Assembly (NCBI GenBank): GCA_029856375.1
Contig: JAHQWX010000160.1
Span: forward strand, 1-5,427
Source of the DNA: Promethearchaeia archaeon
Lineage (GTDB): Archaea > Asgardarchaeota > Lokiarchaeia > Sigyniarchaeales > SOKP01
DNA length: 5,427 nt
Direction of reading: 5' to 3'
Shown here in pieces: positions 1-5,427 of this stretch; the stretch's first letter is position 1, and each line of letters starts with the position of its first letter. Both the position numbers and the translations under genes were made by a program. The notes beneath the pieces are model-generated. The model ran no database searches. It saw only the letters and a list, made by a program, of their open reading frames with translations, and was not told where the DNA came from.

Positions 1-132
1 ATATTTTGGTCTAAAATTAAGTAAATCTGTTGGTGGAAGCTGGATTTCGAATAAATGCCTATAATTTTCAGGATCTTTAATATAATCATCAAAAACTACG
101 AACCTTTTCAAATATTTTACTAATTCTGACAC
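1..132 (-). CDS. Unrecognised protein, N-terminal 44 residues only (runs off the left edge)
   Basis: Read on the minus strand from a GTG at 132, this frame stays open to the window edge and encodes 44 residues (begins MSELVKYLKRFVVFDDYI, ends LLNFRPKY). It is too short to identify. It looks like a soluble, mixed-charge protein with no signal peptide or membrane segment. The start is well supported: GAGGCGAT at 138-145 matches the archaeal Shine-Dalgarno GAGGTGAT at 7 of 8 bases and ends 5 nt before the GTG. An in-frame TAG lies five codons upstream of the GTG, so the frame cannot extend further without another start. It is divergent from the winged-helix gene at 279 and shares the repeat-rich intergenic region with it. 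The function is unknown, and the frame could still be spurious because only 132 bases are visible. Confidence 0.6.
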   Translation of the reverse strand, partial: MSELVKYLKRFVVFDDYIKDPENYRHLFEIQLPPTDLLNFRPKY

Positions 133-137
133 TCTAA

Positions 138-145
138 ATCGCCTC
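138..145 (-). promoter_or_regulatory. Ribosome binding site that fixes the GTG start at 132
   Basis: On the minus strand this reads GAGGCGAT, which differs at one base from GAGGTGAT, the complement of the archaeal 16S rRNA 3' end. It sits 5 nt before the GTG and supports both the reality and the start of the partial gene. The 9-mer ATTAGAGGC around it recurs before the 158-residue membrane protein gene. Confidence 0.6.
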
Positions 146-172
146 TAATCTTATTAAGATGTTGTTGGTTTT

Positions 173-210
173 AATGACATTATTGAAAGGTATAATACCC
201 AGATGTCATT
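173..210. promoter_or_regulatory. Operator-like nested inverted repeat in a divergent promoter region
   Basis: AATGACAT at 173-180 is the exact reverse complement of ATGTCATT at 203-210. Inside the spacer, GGTAT-A-ATACC at 189-199 is a second perfect palindrome. The TATTATA within it, read on the minus strand at 191-197, is about 60 bp upstream of the GTG at 132. It could therefore be the TATA box of the partial gene, with a leader of about 35 nt that includes the ribosome binding site. A protein bound here would block that promoter. The neighbouring winged-helix protein is the obvious candidate binder, but this is inference. Confidence 0.4.
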
Positions 211-237
211 GTATTTTTAATTTTTTTATTTTTAATC

Positions 238-263
238 TTAAATTAATCATAGGAATATATTAA
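238..263 (+). promoter_or_regulatory. Probable promoter of the winged-helix gene
   Basis: Two TATA-like stretches precede the ATG at 279. TTAAATTAA at 238-246 would place transcription start near 268, giving a leader of about 10 nt. AATATATTAA at 254-263 would place it at or just after the ATG. No Shine-Dalgarno sequence is seen, so the transcript is probably leaderless or nearly so. The region is so AT-rich that the exact box cannot be chosen by eye. Confidence 0.3.
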
Positions 264-278
264 TGGTATTGAAAAATA

Positions 279-623
279 ATGCATGATAGTGATAATACCC
301 CCGACATAGAAGATATTTATTACAAGCCGAATTATACTATGTTACTGAATCGTATTCAAGAGATAAAGGATGTTCGAAAGAACAAATTGTTAGAAAAGCT
401 TTTGGATGGTGAATGGCATTCCGAGAACGAATTAGTGAGATTCGCGAGAAAATTTGGTTATATTGGAGTAGTTACATTGGGAACAATGATTAATTCATTG
501 AAACAAAGAATTGATTCTAAGTTTTTAGTCTCAAAGTCGATTAAAGACATTAATTATTACAAAATCTCTGATAATTTCGTTGGATTAGCACGAGCTGCCT
601 ATTCAAACTACAAATTTTTGTAA
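279..623 (+). CDS. Small winged-helix DNA-binding protein, putative transcriptional regulator
   Basis: This is a 114-residue soluble, basic protein. A disordered acidic N-terminus (about 1-20) is followed by a pattern typical of a winged helix: helix 1 at about 33-43 (RKNKLLEKLLDG), helix 2 at about 48-59 (SENELVRFARKFG), a likely recognition helix at about 63-78, and a beta wing at about 80-97 ending YYKIS. There is no sensor or enzyme domain. It contains no cysteine, so it is not a classical metal-sensing ArsR/SmtB repressor despite the ArsB-like permease nearby. The ATG at 279 is the only in-frame start, because a TGA at 270-272 closes the frame upstream. It is divergent from the partial gene at 132 and converges on the membrane-protein gene ending at 636, with 12 bp between the stops. 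Repeats at 181-300, one overlapping its start codon, suggest autoregulation. The family assignment rests on predicted secondary structure only. The target is unknown. Confidence 0.7.
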   Translation: MHDSDNTPDIEDIYYKPNYTMLLNRIQEIKDVRKNKLLEKLLDGEWHSENELVRFARKFGYIGVVTLGTMINSLKQRIDSKFLVSKSIKDINYYKISDNFVGLARAAYSNYKFL

Positions 624-635
624 ATTAAATTTCTC

Positions 636-1112
636 CTACTTCTCAACGCGAGTTATTGCGATAATGTTTAATATAAATATCAAATACAAAAAATAATATC
701 CAACTCCAAAATAGCCAACCGTTGGATCTGGGAAAAAAAGAAGGATATAAGTGGTAGTATAAAGAAAAATAGATAAAAATAAAAGCAAAGCGTTTATTTT
801 AAATATTTTTTTTGAGTTTGCTGAAATGGAATGGCGCGAAGATGCCATAATTCCCATTATCCCGGGCAAGAGGATTAACAACCAAATAAATAACGCGGCT
901 ACTCCCTCAAGAGAATTTAAACCTATTGTAGCGTAACCTACATTGTTTATAATATGCCCCCAAGAATAATATTCAATATTTTCTAACATCAATATTGAAA
1001 ATTTTAGTGCGGAATCTGGAGAATCTCCACTAATGTTAAAAGGAAGTTCACTAATAAAAGACAACCATAATGAGAGCAACGCTGCTATGAAACCAATTTT
1101 TCTTAATCCCAT
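636..1112 (-). CDS. Four-TM membrane protein of unknown function, paralogue of the upstream gene product
   Basis: This 158-residue, very hydrophobic protein has four likely membrane helices at about 5-21, 68-90, 103-126 and 133-153. A loop of about 45 residues between helices 1 and 2 carries the motif NIEYYSWG (45-52). The basic start (MGLRKIG) suggests a cytoplasmic N-terminus. It aligns along its whole length with the 167-residue protein encoded just upstream: matching starts (RKIG/NKIG), the N-[IL]-E-Y-x2-W-G loop motif, G-I-x-x-I at the end of helix 2, a short basic segment, then INALL/INAAL opening helix 3, and a similar last helix. No catalytic or transport motif is recognised. The ATG at 1112 is preceded by TAGAGGC (1124-1130), whose GAGG lies 12 nt away, somewhat far for a ribosome binding site. 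The 45 bp gap after the upstream gene suggests a shared transcript, although a TATA-like TTTATAAA at 1132-1139 could also serve this gene alone. Confidence 0.75.
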   Translation of the reverse strand: MGLRKIGFIAALLSLWLSFISELPFNISGDSPDSALKFSILMLENIEYYSWGHIINNVGYATIGLNSLEGVAALFIWLLILLPGIMGIMASSRHSISANSKKIFKINALLLFLSIFLYTTTYILLFFPDPTVGYFGVGYYFLYLIFILNIIAITRVEK

Positions 1113-1123
1113 TTTTATAATTT

Positions 1124-1130
1124 GCCTCTA
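1124..1130 (-). promoter_or_regulatory. Ribosome binding site of the 158-residue membrane protein gene
   Basis: On the minus strand this reads TAGAGGC, with GAGG 12 nt before the ATG. It argues that the gene is translated from the inside of a longer mRNA that begins upstream of the 167-residue gene. The spacing is longer than usual, which lowers confidence. Confidence 0.4.
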
Positions 1131-1157
1131 ATTTATAAAATAATTTTTATTCTGATA

Positions 1158-1661
1158 TTACTCGCTTTCAACCTCGTGGTATTTGTTTGCTATGATAGCT
1201 AAGATAAAATTAATAATAAGAGCGATATATCCGTTTCCTAACGAAGAAAATAATGTTAGAACCTCCATATGGGTGCCAAATATCTCAATACTATTTAAGG
1301 GGAGGTAAAATGAGATAAAACAAATGACAACGATTAGTAATGCAGCATTTATCCTCATAATATTTTTTCCTAAAGGCCGTGCAATCGCACTACCGATTAT
1401 TGTAATTATCCCCGCAACCATAGTAAAAATATATACGAAAATAAAGGGGAAAATGTTTAATTCCAACCATAAAATCGATTCTAAAGATGAAGGATTTAAT
1501 GAACCCCAAATATGGTATTCGAGATTATTAAAACTAAATAAAGCTAATGAAATGGTGGCGTAAGACGAAATACCAGCTGAAAAACTAATTCCGACGGGAA
1601 TCGACTGGAGAAATGTGAGTATTACGCTTAAAATGCCAGAACATAGTCCTATTTTGTTCAT
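1158..1661 (-). CDS. Four-TM membrane protein of unknown function, first of a tandem duplicated pair
   Basis: This 167-residue hydrophobic protein has likely membrane helices at about 4-20, 64-91, 103-122 and 141-158 and a short acidic C-terminal tail (HEVESE). The loop between helices 1 and 2 has NLEYHIWG (46-53), matching the motif of its paralogue downstream. Helix 3 begins RINAAL, also shared. Helix positions and length agree, so the two genes most likely arose by duplication followed by strong divergence. I recognise no known family, enzyme motif or transporter signature. The ATG at 1661 has no Shine-Dalgarno site but lies 23 bp from a TATA-like box, consistent with a leaderless mRNA. 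A roughly 80 bp gap with a candidate terminator separates it from the permease gene, so it probably heads its own two-gene unit. Confidence 0.75.
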   Translation of the reverse strand: MNKIGLCSGILSVILTFLQSIPVGISFSAGISSYATISLALFSFNNLEYHIWGSLNPSSLESILWLELNIFPFIFVYIFTMVAGIITIIGSAIARPLGKNIMRINAALLIVVICFISFYLPLNSIEIFGTHMEVLTLFSSLGNGYIALIINFILAIIANKYHEVESE

Positions 1662-1680
1662 TTTAAATTATTCAAAGCTA

Positions 1681-1690
1681 TTTTATATTT
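1681..1690 (-). promoter_or_regulatory. TATA box of the two-gene membrane protein unit
   Basis: On the minus strand this reads AAATATAAAA, preceded by an A-rich CACAAAAAG stretch that could act as the BRE. Its centre is about 23 bp before the ATG at 1661, the spacing expected when transcription begins at or next to the start codon. Confidence 0.5.
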
Positions 1691-1709
1691 CTTTTTGTGG
1701 TTCTTCAAT

Positions 1710-1735
1710 AAAAATTTAATTCAAATTAATTAAAT
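1710..1735 (-). terminator. Candidate terminator after the permease gene
   Basis: On the minus strand, ATTTAATT and AATTAAAT form a perfect 8 bp inverted repeat with a 6 nt loop, followed directly by a run of five T (1714 down to 1710). It begins 8 bp past the permease stop codon. The stem is all A/T and weak, but archaeal termination depends mainly on the U-tract, so the position is reasonable. Chance occurrence in such AT-rich DNA cannot be excluded. Confidence 0.35.
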
Positions 1736-1742
1736 AAGACTC

Positions 1743-3041
1743 TTATCTAAATAATAAACTTAAAATTAATAAATACAAAATAGAGAATAAAATGTGAATT
1801 AAAGCAAAAAGTGCACCATTGATTAATAGTCTTCTGAAATTTAGATTCTCTACTTTGTTATCTTGGGCTACTTTTAAAGTGAAAACATCACACATTGAAC
1901 CTTGAGGCAATATATTACCACCTAAATTTACTGCAATTAATAAGGCAAAAATTATCGGAACTGATGAAAAATTATAATCAGCAATTAGGCTATCAACAAT
2001 GGGTAAAAATATTAATGTTGCTGGTGCGTTCGCCAATATTCCGGATATTAAACTGACTGCTACTAATATAATTACGCTTACAATAAATACGTTAAAATTT
2101 TGAATACCTGCAAATTGAAAAATCTCAAACAAACCAACTATTTGCATACAACCGACGATCACAAACAATGACATAAAGAAAAAATAAACTTCCCAATTAA
2201 CCTCTTTAAAAATTTCCTTTAAGGGTCGTTCTTGATTTCTATTGTTGATTAATACTAGAAACATTGCAGAAACTAAGGCGACAATCCAAATTTCCGATAT
2301 AAAGATAAAAAGAAGAATTGTAACGAGAAAAGTAACCCCGGTAATTCTAAATAGTTTCTTATCAATTATCACCATCGACGGATCTAAGAGCTCCAGTATT
2401 AATTCTCTATTTTCAGGATCAATTTTCGGCTCGTTTCTTAGAATTATAAAATCAATTAAGACAATTGTTATAAACATTAAGAGAAAAGAAAATGTCCAAT
2501 AATGGATAATGAAGTAGATAGAATCAAGCTCGTAACGTTGAGCAATAATAATATTTGATCCAGATGAAAAAGGAGTAATTATACTCCCAATATTTATTGT
2601 TATCGATAATGCGAGGAGATAAGTACCTGCTTTTATTTTTAAATATTTACAGATTCTAATAATGATGGGAGCTAATATAATCGCTACAACCACATCGGAA
2701 ATCATAGCAGCTAATAAAGTACTGGTTATGCATATTATTATCAGAAATATGTGCTTATTTCCTTTTGAAAGTCTTAACATTTTTATTGAGATCCATTCTA
2801 GTACATTATTTTCGCGAGCTATAAGCGTTATTATTTCCAAACAAAGCATTATCAATAGCGCTTTAAATTCAATGTAATTAATGAGGACATCGAAGGTAGT
2901 TGGACTACTAATATTAGCAATTACAATGCACGCAATCGTTCCTAATAGAGAAATACTTAAAAAGTCTACTTTCTCGCGACTATAAGCAAAAATAATTAAT
3001 AAAAAAATAGCAAAAATAAGAATAGACGCAATAATGTCCAT
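1743..3041 (-). CDS. ArsB/NhaD-type permease of the ion transporter superfamily
   Basis: This 432-residue integral membrane protein has about 10-12 predicted helices, and its length is typical of ArsB/P-protein permeases. The fold's two-fold repeat is visible. Half one has SDVVVAIILAPI (115-126) followed by NIGSIITPFSSGSNIII (150-166). Half two has ANAPATLIFLPIV (337-349) followed by NLGGNILPQGSMCDVF (372-387). These sit where ArsB/NhaD proteins carry D-N-x-T/P...P and N-[LI]-G-G...P-x-N hairpin motifs that form the substrate site. A charged cytoplasmic linker (about 201-230) joins the halves. The family moves anions or exchanges cations for protons (arsenite, Na+, dicarboxylates); the substrate here cannot be read. 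Asp-Asn of half one is Ser-Asp and Asp-Asn of half two is Ala-Asn, so arsB is not assigned. No arsR, arsC or arsA gene is adjacent. The ATG at 3041 lies about 26 bp from a TATA box, implying a leaderless, probably single-gene transcript. Confidence 0.8.
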   Translation of the reverse strand: MDIIASILIFAIFLLIIFAYSREKVDFLSISLLGTIACIVIANISSPTTFDVLINYIEFKALLIMLCLEIITLIARENNVLEWISIKMLRLSKGNKHIFLIIICITSTLLAAMISDVVVAIILAPIIIRICKYLKIKAGTYLLALSITINIGSIITPFSSGSNIIIAQRYELDSIYFIIHYWTFSFLLMFITIVLIDFIILRNEPKIDPENRELILELLDPSMVIIDKKLFRITGVTFLVTILLFIFISEIWIVALVSAMFLVLINNRNQERPLKEIFKEVNWEVYFFFMSLFVIVGCMQIVGLFEIFQFAGIQNFNVFIVSVIILVAVSLISGILANAPATLIFLPIVDSLIADYNFSSVPIIFALLIAVNLGGNILPQGSMCDVFTLKVAQDNKVENLNFRRLLINGALFALIHILFSILYLLILSLLFR

Positions 3042-3063
3042 GATTTACATAAAAAAATTTAAG

Positions 3064-3071
3064 GATATAAA
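3064..3071 (-). promoter_or_regulatory. TATA box of the permease gene
   Basis: On the minus strand this reads TTTATATC, close to the archaeal consensus TTTATATA, with an A-rich stretch just upstream. Its centre is about 26 bp before the ATG at 3041, so transcription should begin at or beside the start codon. No Shine-Dalgarno site is present. The box lies within an all-A/T inverted repeat (3052-3060 and 3069-3077), which is probably a by-product of base composition. Confidence 0.55.
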
Positions 3072-3078
3072 TTTTTTG

Positions 3079-3116
3079 GGATTATTGAGACCGTTCGCAA
3101 AAGAGCCTCAAAATCC
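3079..3116. repeat. Inverted repeat between the divergent permease and topoisomerase promoters
   Basis: GGATTATTGAG at 3079-3089 pairs with CTCAAAATCC at 3107-3116 over 10 base pairs with one bulged base, around a 17 nt loop. It contains G/C pairs, unlike the other chance-prone repeats here. It lies between the permease TATA box (3064-3071) and the topoisomerase TATA box (3142-3150), where an operator affecting both genes could sit. No binding protein can be named. Confidence 0.35.
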
Positions 3117-3141
3117 GAAATGTTAAGAAATTTACTAATGT

Positions 3142-3150
3142 TTTAATATA
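3142..3150 (+). promoter_or_regulatory. TATA box of the topoisomerase gene
   Basis: TTTAATATA would place transcription start near 3172, giving a leader of about 26 nt before the TTG start at 3198. The leader carries GAGTGAT (3174-3180), one base short of the anti-16S sequence GAGGTGAT, but 17 nt from the start codon, which is long for a working ribosome binding site. Confidence 0.4.
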
Positions 3151-3197
3151 TTAATGCAAAGAATTAATTAGTTGAGTGATTTCATAAAAGATAGAAG

Positions 3198-5360
3198 TTG
3201 AATGAGTTAATAATTTGTGAAAAGAAAAAAGCTGCGGAAGCGGTCGCGAAATCTTTAGGATCAAGCCAAAAATTGATTTTTAATAAAATACCATATTTTT
3301 ATATTAAAAACAAGGAAATTTATGTCGTACCACTAAAGGGGCATATTAAGGAATATAGGAACACCGAAAAGTATAAGAGCTGGTCAAAATCGGATCCGCG
3401 AGATATCTTAACAGATCCAAATTCTATTTTTAAATTTCCCATTAAATACTCTCAAAATTATTTAAAATTATTAGAATTTGTTTCGCAAAAAAAGAACATC
3501 AATATGTGCATCATAGGTACTGATGCCGATGTAGAAGGTTGCAATATTGGTTTAATAGACGCGTTTCCGGTAATCAAAAAAGCGAATCGAAATATTAAAA
3601 TTTCTCAACTCTGGCTAAGCTCACTGCAGAAGAACGACATAATCAAAGCCTATAACTCTCAAATAACGCCAAAGTGGAATTGGGCTTATGCAGGTGAAGC
3701 AAGAGCCATAATTGATGCAACTATCGGATTTTCAGCGACTAGAGAAGTTTCATCAACATTAAGACCGATTTTGAACAAAATTAAAGTACAATTTGTCTCA
3801 ATAGGTCGAGTCCAGACATGTTTGCTATACTTAATCTACTTACGCGAAATACAAATTAAAAGTTTCGTACCTAAGCCTTTTTGGGTAATTGAAGCAATTG
3901 TTGTAAGTAAAGGAGTCCATTATAAAACATCATATTTAAAAAATCCAATTCAACAGAAGAAAGATGCAGTGAATGTATTTAATAAAATCAAAGACGAAAA
4001 GAAAGGAATAATCCAAGAAATTTCATCTCAAATACAGCAAAATCCTTTACCTACTCCACTCAATACATCGAAAGCGCTTCAATTAATTACTCGACATGCT
4101 AACACTACCGCAATATCAGCTTTAAAAATTCTGGAAGATCTATACCTTAACCAATTAATTACTTATCCAAGAACAGATTCGGATAAATATAAACCTAGCT
4201 TTGACCATGCTGTAAACATTGGACAGTTTACCGCTCATTACCAATATGGTAATTTTTCAAAAAAATTAATCGGTATGAATCAAACCAAGCCAAATCAAGG
4301 AAAAGTGGATGCGGACGATCACCCACCAATAACGCCAATTAAATCAGTAGAATTGAACGATGGTATTTTCACTTCTGCTAAGCATGTTAAAGTTTACGAT
4401 TTAATTATAAGATACTACCTATCACTTTTTTCAATGCCTGCAAAAGTTTCAAAAACTCGTTGTATCTTTTCAATAAAAGACGAAGATTTCGAATTAAAGA
4501 ACGATGTATTAATTGAACAAGGACCCTATGAAATCGCTCCATTCTTGATGAAAAAATACGATGTTCTGCTAGAATTAAGCGATGACGATAAATTTTTAGA
4601 AATCGATTCAATTCAATTAGACGAGCGTGAAACTAAACCTCCAAATAGATACTCCGATAATACGCTCATAAAATTAATGGAATCAAACAAAATTGGTACT
4701 AAAAGCACGAGACCCAGCATGATTAAGATTCTTATTGATCGAAAATACATCGAAAGAATAAAGAGAGTAATCCATCTAACGGATTTAGGATTTTATCTTA
4801 TTGACAATTTAAAAGGTATATGGATCGATTTTTTAGAACCTAGCTTTACATCCCATGTAGAAATAAATTTAGAGAAAATTAAAAGTGGAGAAAAGGATTG
4901 GCAATTGGTTTTAAATGAAACTAAGCAAGAATTTCTTAAATTATTTGATGACTTTCGAAAGCAAAAATCCAATTTTCTTCAAGAATTCACAAATATTGAA
5001 ATAGATTTTCAGAAGAAGCAAAATACCAAGACTGTTTGTCCAGTTTGTAATTCCTCTCCAATGAAAATAATTCGGACTAAAAAGGGCACTAGATTTATGG
5101 CTTGCCAATCTGACGAATGTAAAAATTCGTACCCCCTTCCTAAAGCAGGCACTATTACCGTTTTAAAAGAATCCACCTGCCAAATATGTGGATTTAATGT
5201 GTTTAAGATAAGGAAAACAAAAAATAAAAGGAATTATGAATATTATATGTGCCCAATCTGCTGGGATAAGGGTTTAAAAGAAAAGATCGATGGCTATGGG
5301 TTTTGCTCCAATTGTGAAAAATTTAAAATTAGTAAAGACAACTGCGTAGCCAAAGAATAA
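3198..5360 (+). CDS. topA: DNA topoisomerase of type IA (archaeal topoisomerase I/III family)
   Basis: This 720-residue enzyme breaks and rejoins one DNA strand through a tyrosine link, relaxing negative supercoils and resolving single-stranded junctions. The N-terminal Toprim domain has LIICEKKKAA with the acid Glu8 and Lys9, and the metal site TDADVEG (Asp109, Asp111, Glu113). SIGRVQT is at 201-207. The catalytic Tyr323 is in ITYPRTDS (321-328), with Arg325 beside it. DDHPPITP at 373-380 and PPNRY...IGTKSTRP (481-506) complete the core. C-terminal zinc fingers use Cys614/617/636/641 and Cys661/664/685/688; a last segment has only Cys703/706/716. The length suits archaeal TopA. TTG at 3198 is the only fitting start: a TAG precedes it two codons upstream, the nearest ATG (3202) is out of frame and stops at once, and no in-frame ATG occurs before residue 103. 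Val112 and Cys115 replace the frequent Arg and Glu of DxDREGE, but all three acids are kept, so activity is expected. It is divergent from the permease. Confidence 0.95.
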   Translation: MNELIICEKKKAAEAVAKSLGSSQKLIFNKIPYFYIKNKEIYVVPLKGHIKEYRNTEKYKSWSKSDPRDILTDPNSIFKFPIKYSQNYLKLLEFVSQKKNINMCIIGTDADVEGCNIGLIDAFPVIKKANRNIKISQLWLSSLQKNDIIKAYNSQITPKWNWAYAGEARAIIDATIGFSATREVSSTLRPILNKIKVQFVSIGRVQTCLLYLIYLREIQIKSFVPKPFWVIEAIVVSKGVHYKTSYLKNPIQQKKDAVNVFNKIKDEKKGIIQEISSQIQQNPLPTPLNTSKALQLITRHANTTAISALKILEDLYLNQLITYPRTDSDKYKPSFDHAVNIGQFTAHYQYGNFSKKLIGMNQTKPNQGKVDADDHPPITPIKSVELNDGIFTSAKHVKVYDLIIRYYLSLFSMPAKVSKTRCIFSIKDEDFELKNDVLIEQGPYEIAPFLMKKYDVLLELSDDDKFLEIDSIQLDERETKPPNRYSDNTLIKLMESNKIGTKSTRPSMIKILIDRKYIERIKRVIHLTDLGFYLIDNLKGIWIDFLEPSFTSHVEINLEKIKSGEKDWQLVLNETKQEFLKLFDDFRKQKSNFLQEFTNIEIDFQKKQNTKTVCPVCNSSPMKIIRTKKGTRFMACQSDECKNSYPLPKAGTITVLKESTCQICGFNVFKIRKTKNKRNYEYYMCPICWDKGLKEKIDGYGFCSNCEKFKISKDNCVAKE

Positions 5361-5390
5361 ATAATTAGGTATAATAATTATCATAGAACT

Positions 5391-5427
5391 CTATATAGTC
5401 ATAAAATCTAAGAAAGTGGGTTATGAA
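5391..5427 (+). promoter_or_regulatory. TATA-like box and possible first codon of a further gene at the right edge
   Basis: CTATATAG at 5391-5398 is centred about 28 bp before an ATG at 5423-5425, the spacing seen for nearly leaderless archaeal genes. A GTGGG (5416-5420) lies directly before it. Only five bases of any gene are visible, so the coding call cannot be tested here. The stretch 5361-5390 after the topoisomerase stop is A/T-rich, with a weak 7 bp inverted repeat and no T-run terminator. Confidence 0.3.

Noticed and set aside
624..635. Bidirectional terminator between the convergent genes
   Set aside because: The 12 bp gap has no hairpin and no clear T-run in either direction, so no terminator is called.
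1324..1563. Open frame of 79 codons on the plus strand
   Set aside because: It lies wholly inside the 167-residue membrane protein gene on the other strand. Its Ile/Thr-rich product mirrors the hydrophobic codons of that gene, and it has no promoter or ribosome site.
2242..2877. Two plus-strand open frames (86 and 71 codons) within the permease gene
   Set aside because: They are antisense shadows of a strongly supported membrane protein. Long antisense frames are common opposite Ile/Leu-rich genes, and neither product has a recognisable domain.
636..3041. An arsenic-resistance operon (ArsB permease plus a nearby winged-helix regulator)
   Set aside because: The winged-helix protein has no cysteine for metal sensing and is transcribed on the other strand. 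No arsenate reductase or ArsA gene is present, and the permease motifs are diverged.
3052..3077. Perfect 9 bp A/T inverted repeat (AAAAAATTT / AAATTTTTT)
   Set aside because: It is built only of A and T runs around the permease TATA box. Such repeats are expected by chance at this base composition.
4405..4611. Minus-strand open frame of 68 codons
   Set aside because: It is antisense to the topoisomerase core, with an Arg/Leu-rich product and no start signals.
5361..5390. Terminator after the topoisomerase
   Set aside because: ATAATTA / TAATTAT (5361-5367 and 5375-5381) is a weak A/T-only repeat with no following T-run.
1..5427. Mobile element, CRISPR array, toxin-antitoxin pair or RNA gene
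   Set aside because: I found no transposase or integrase frame, terminal repeats, spaced direct-repeat array, tRNA cloverleaf or rRNA-like stretch by reading both strands.

Overview
This window is AT-rich (roughly one third G+C by eye) and looks archaeal. The strongest gene is a complete archaeal-type DNA topoisomerase of family IA with C-terminal zinc fingers. Several genes have a TATA-like box 23-29 bp before their start codon and no Shine-Dalgarno site, as expected for leaderless archaeal transcripts. Two others have a GAGG-type site complementary to archaeal 16S rRNA. The Ile/Lys/Asn-rich proteins, small winged-helix protein and small multi-pass membrane proteins would fit an Asgard (Lokiarchaeia-like) or similar low-GC archaeon, but that lineage is an inference.

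Layout. 1-132 is the 5' end of an unrecognised minus-strand gene that leaves the window. 133-278 is a divergent promoter region with nested inverted and direct repeats. 279-623 (+) is a small winged-helix DNA-binding protein. It converges, with a 12 bp gap, on a minus-strand block read from right to left: an ArsB/NhaD (ion transporter superfamily) permease at 3041-1743, then two related four-TM membrane proteins at 1661-1158 and 1112-636. 3042-3197 is a second divergent promoter region. 3198-5360 (+) is the topoisomerase. The last 67 bases hold a TATA-like box and probably the first codon of another plus-strand gene.

How they relate. The two small membrane proteins are tandem duplicates and probably share a transcript. 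The permease has its own promoter and a candidate terminator before the pair, so any link between them is only proximity. The topoisomerase is a housekeeping-type DNA topology gene read divergently from the permease. The winged-helix protein may regulate itself and the partial gene at the left edge through the repeats between them. I see no mobile element, CRISPR array, tRNA or rRNA, and no convincing sign of a new multi-gene system. The most interesting items are the duplicated membrane proteins, the repeat-rich operator-like region at 173-300, and the diverged signature motifs of the permease.
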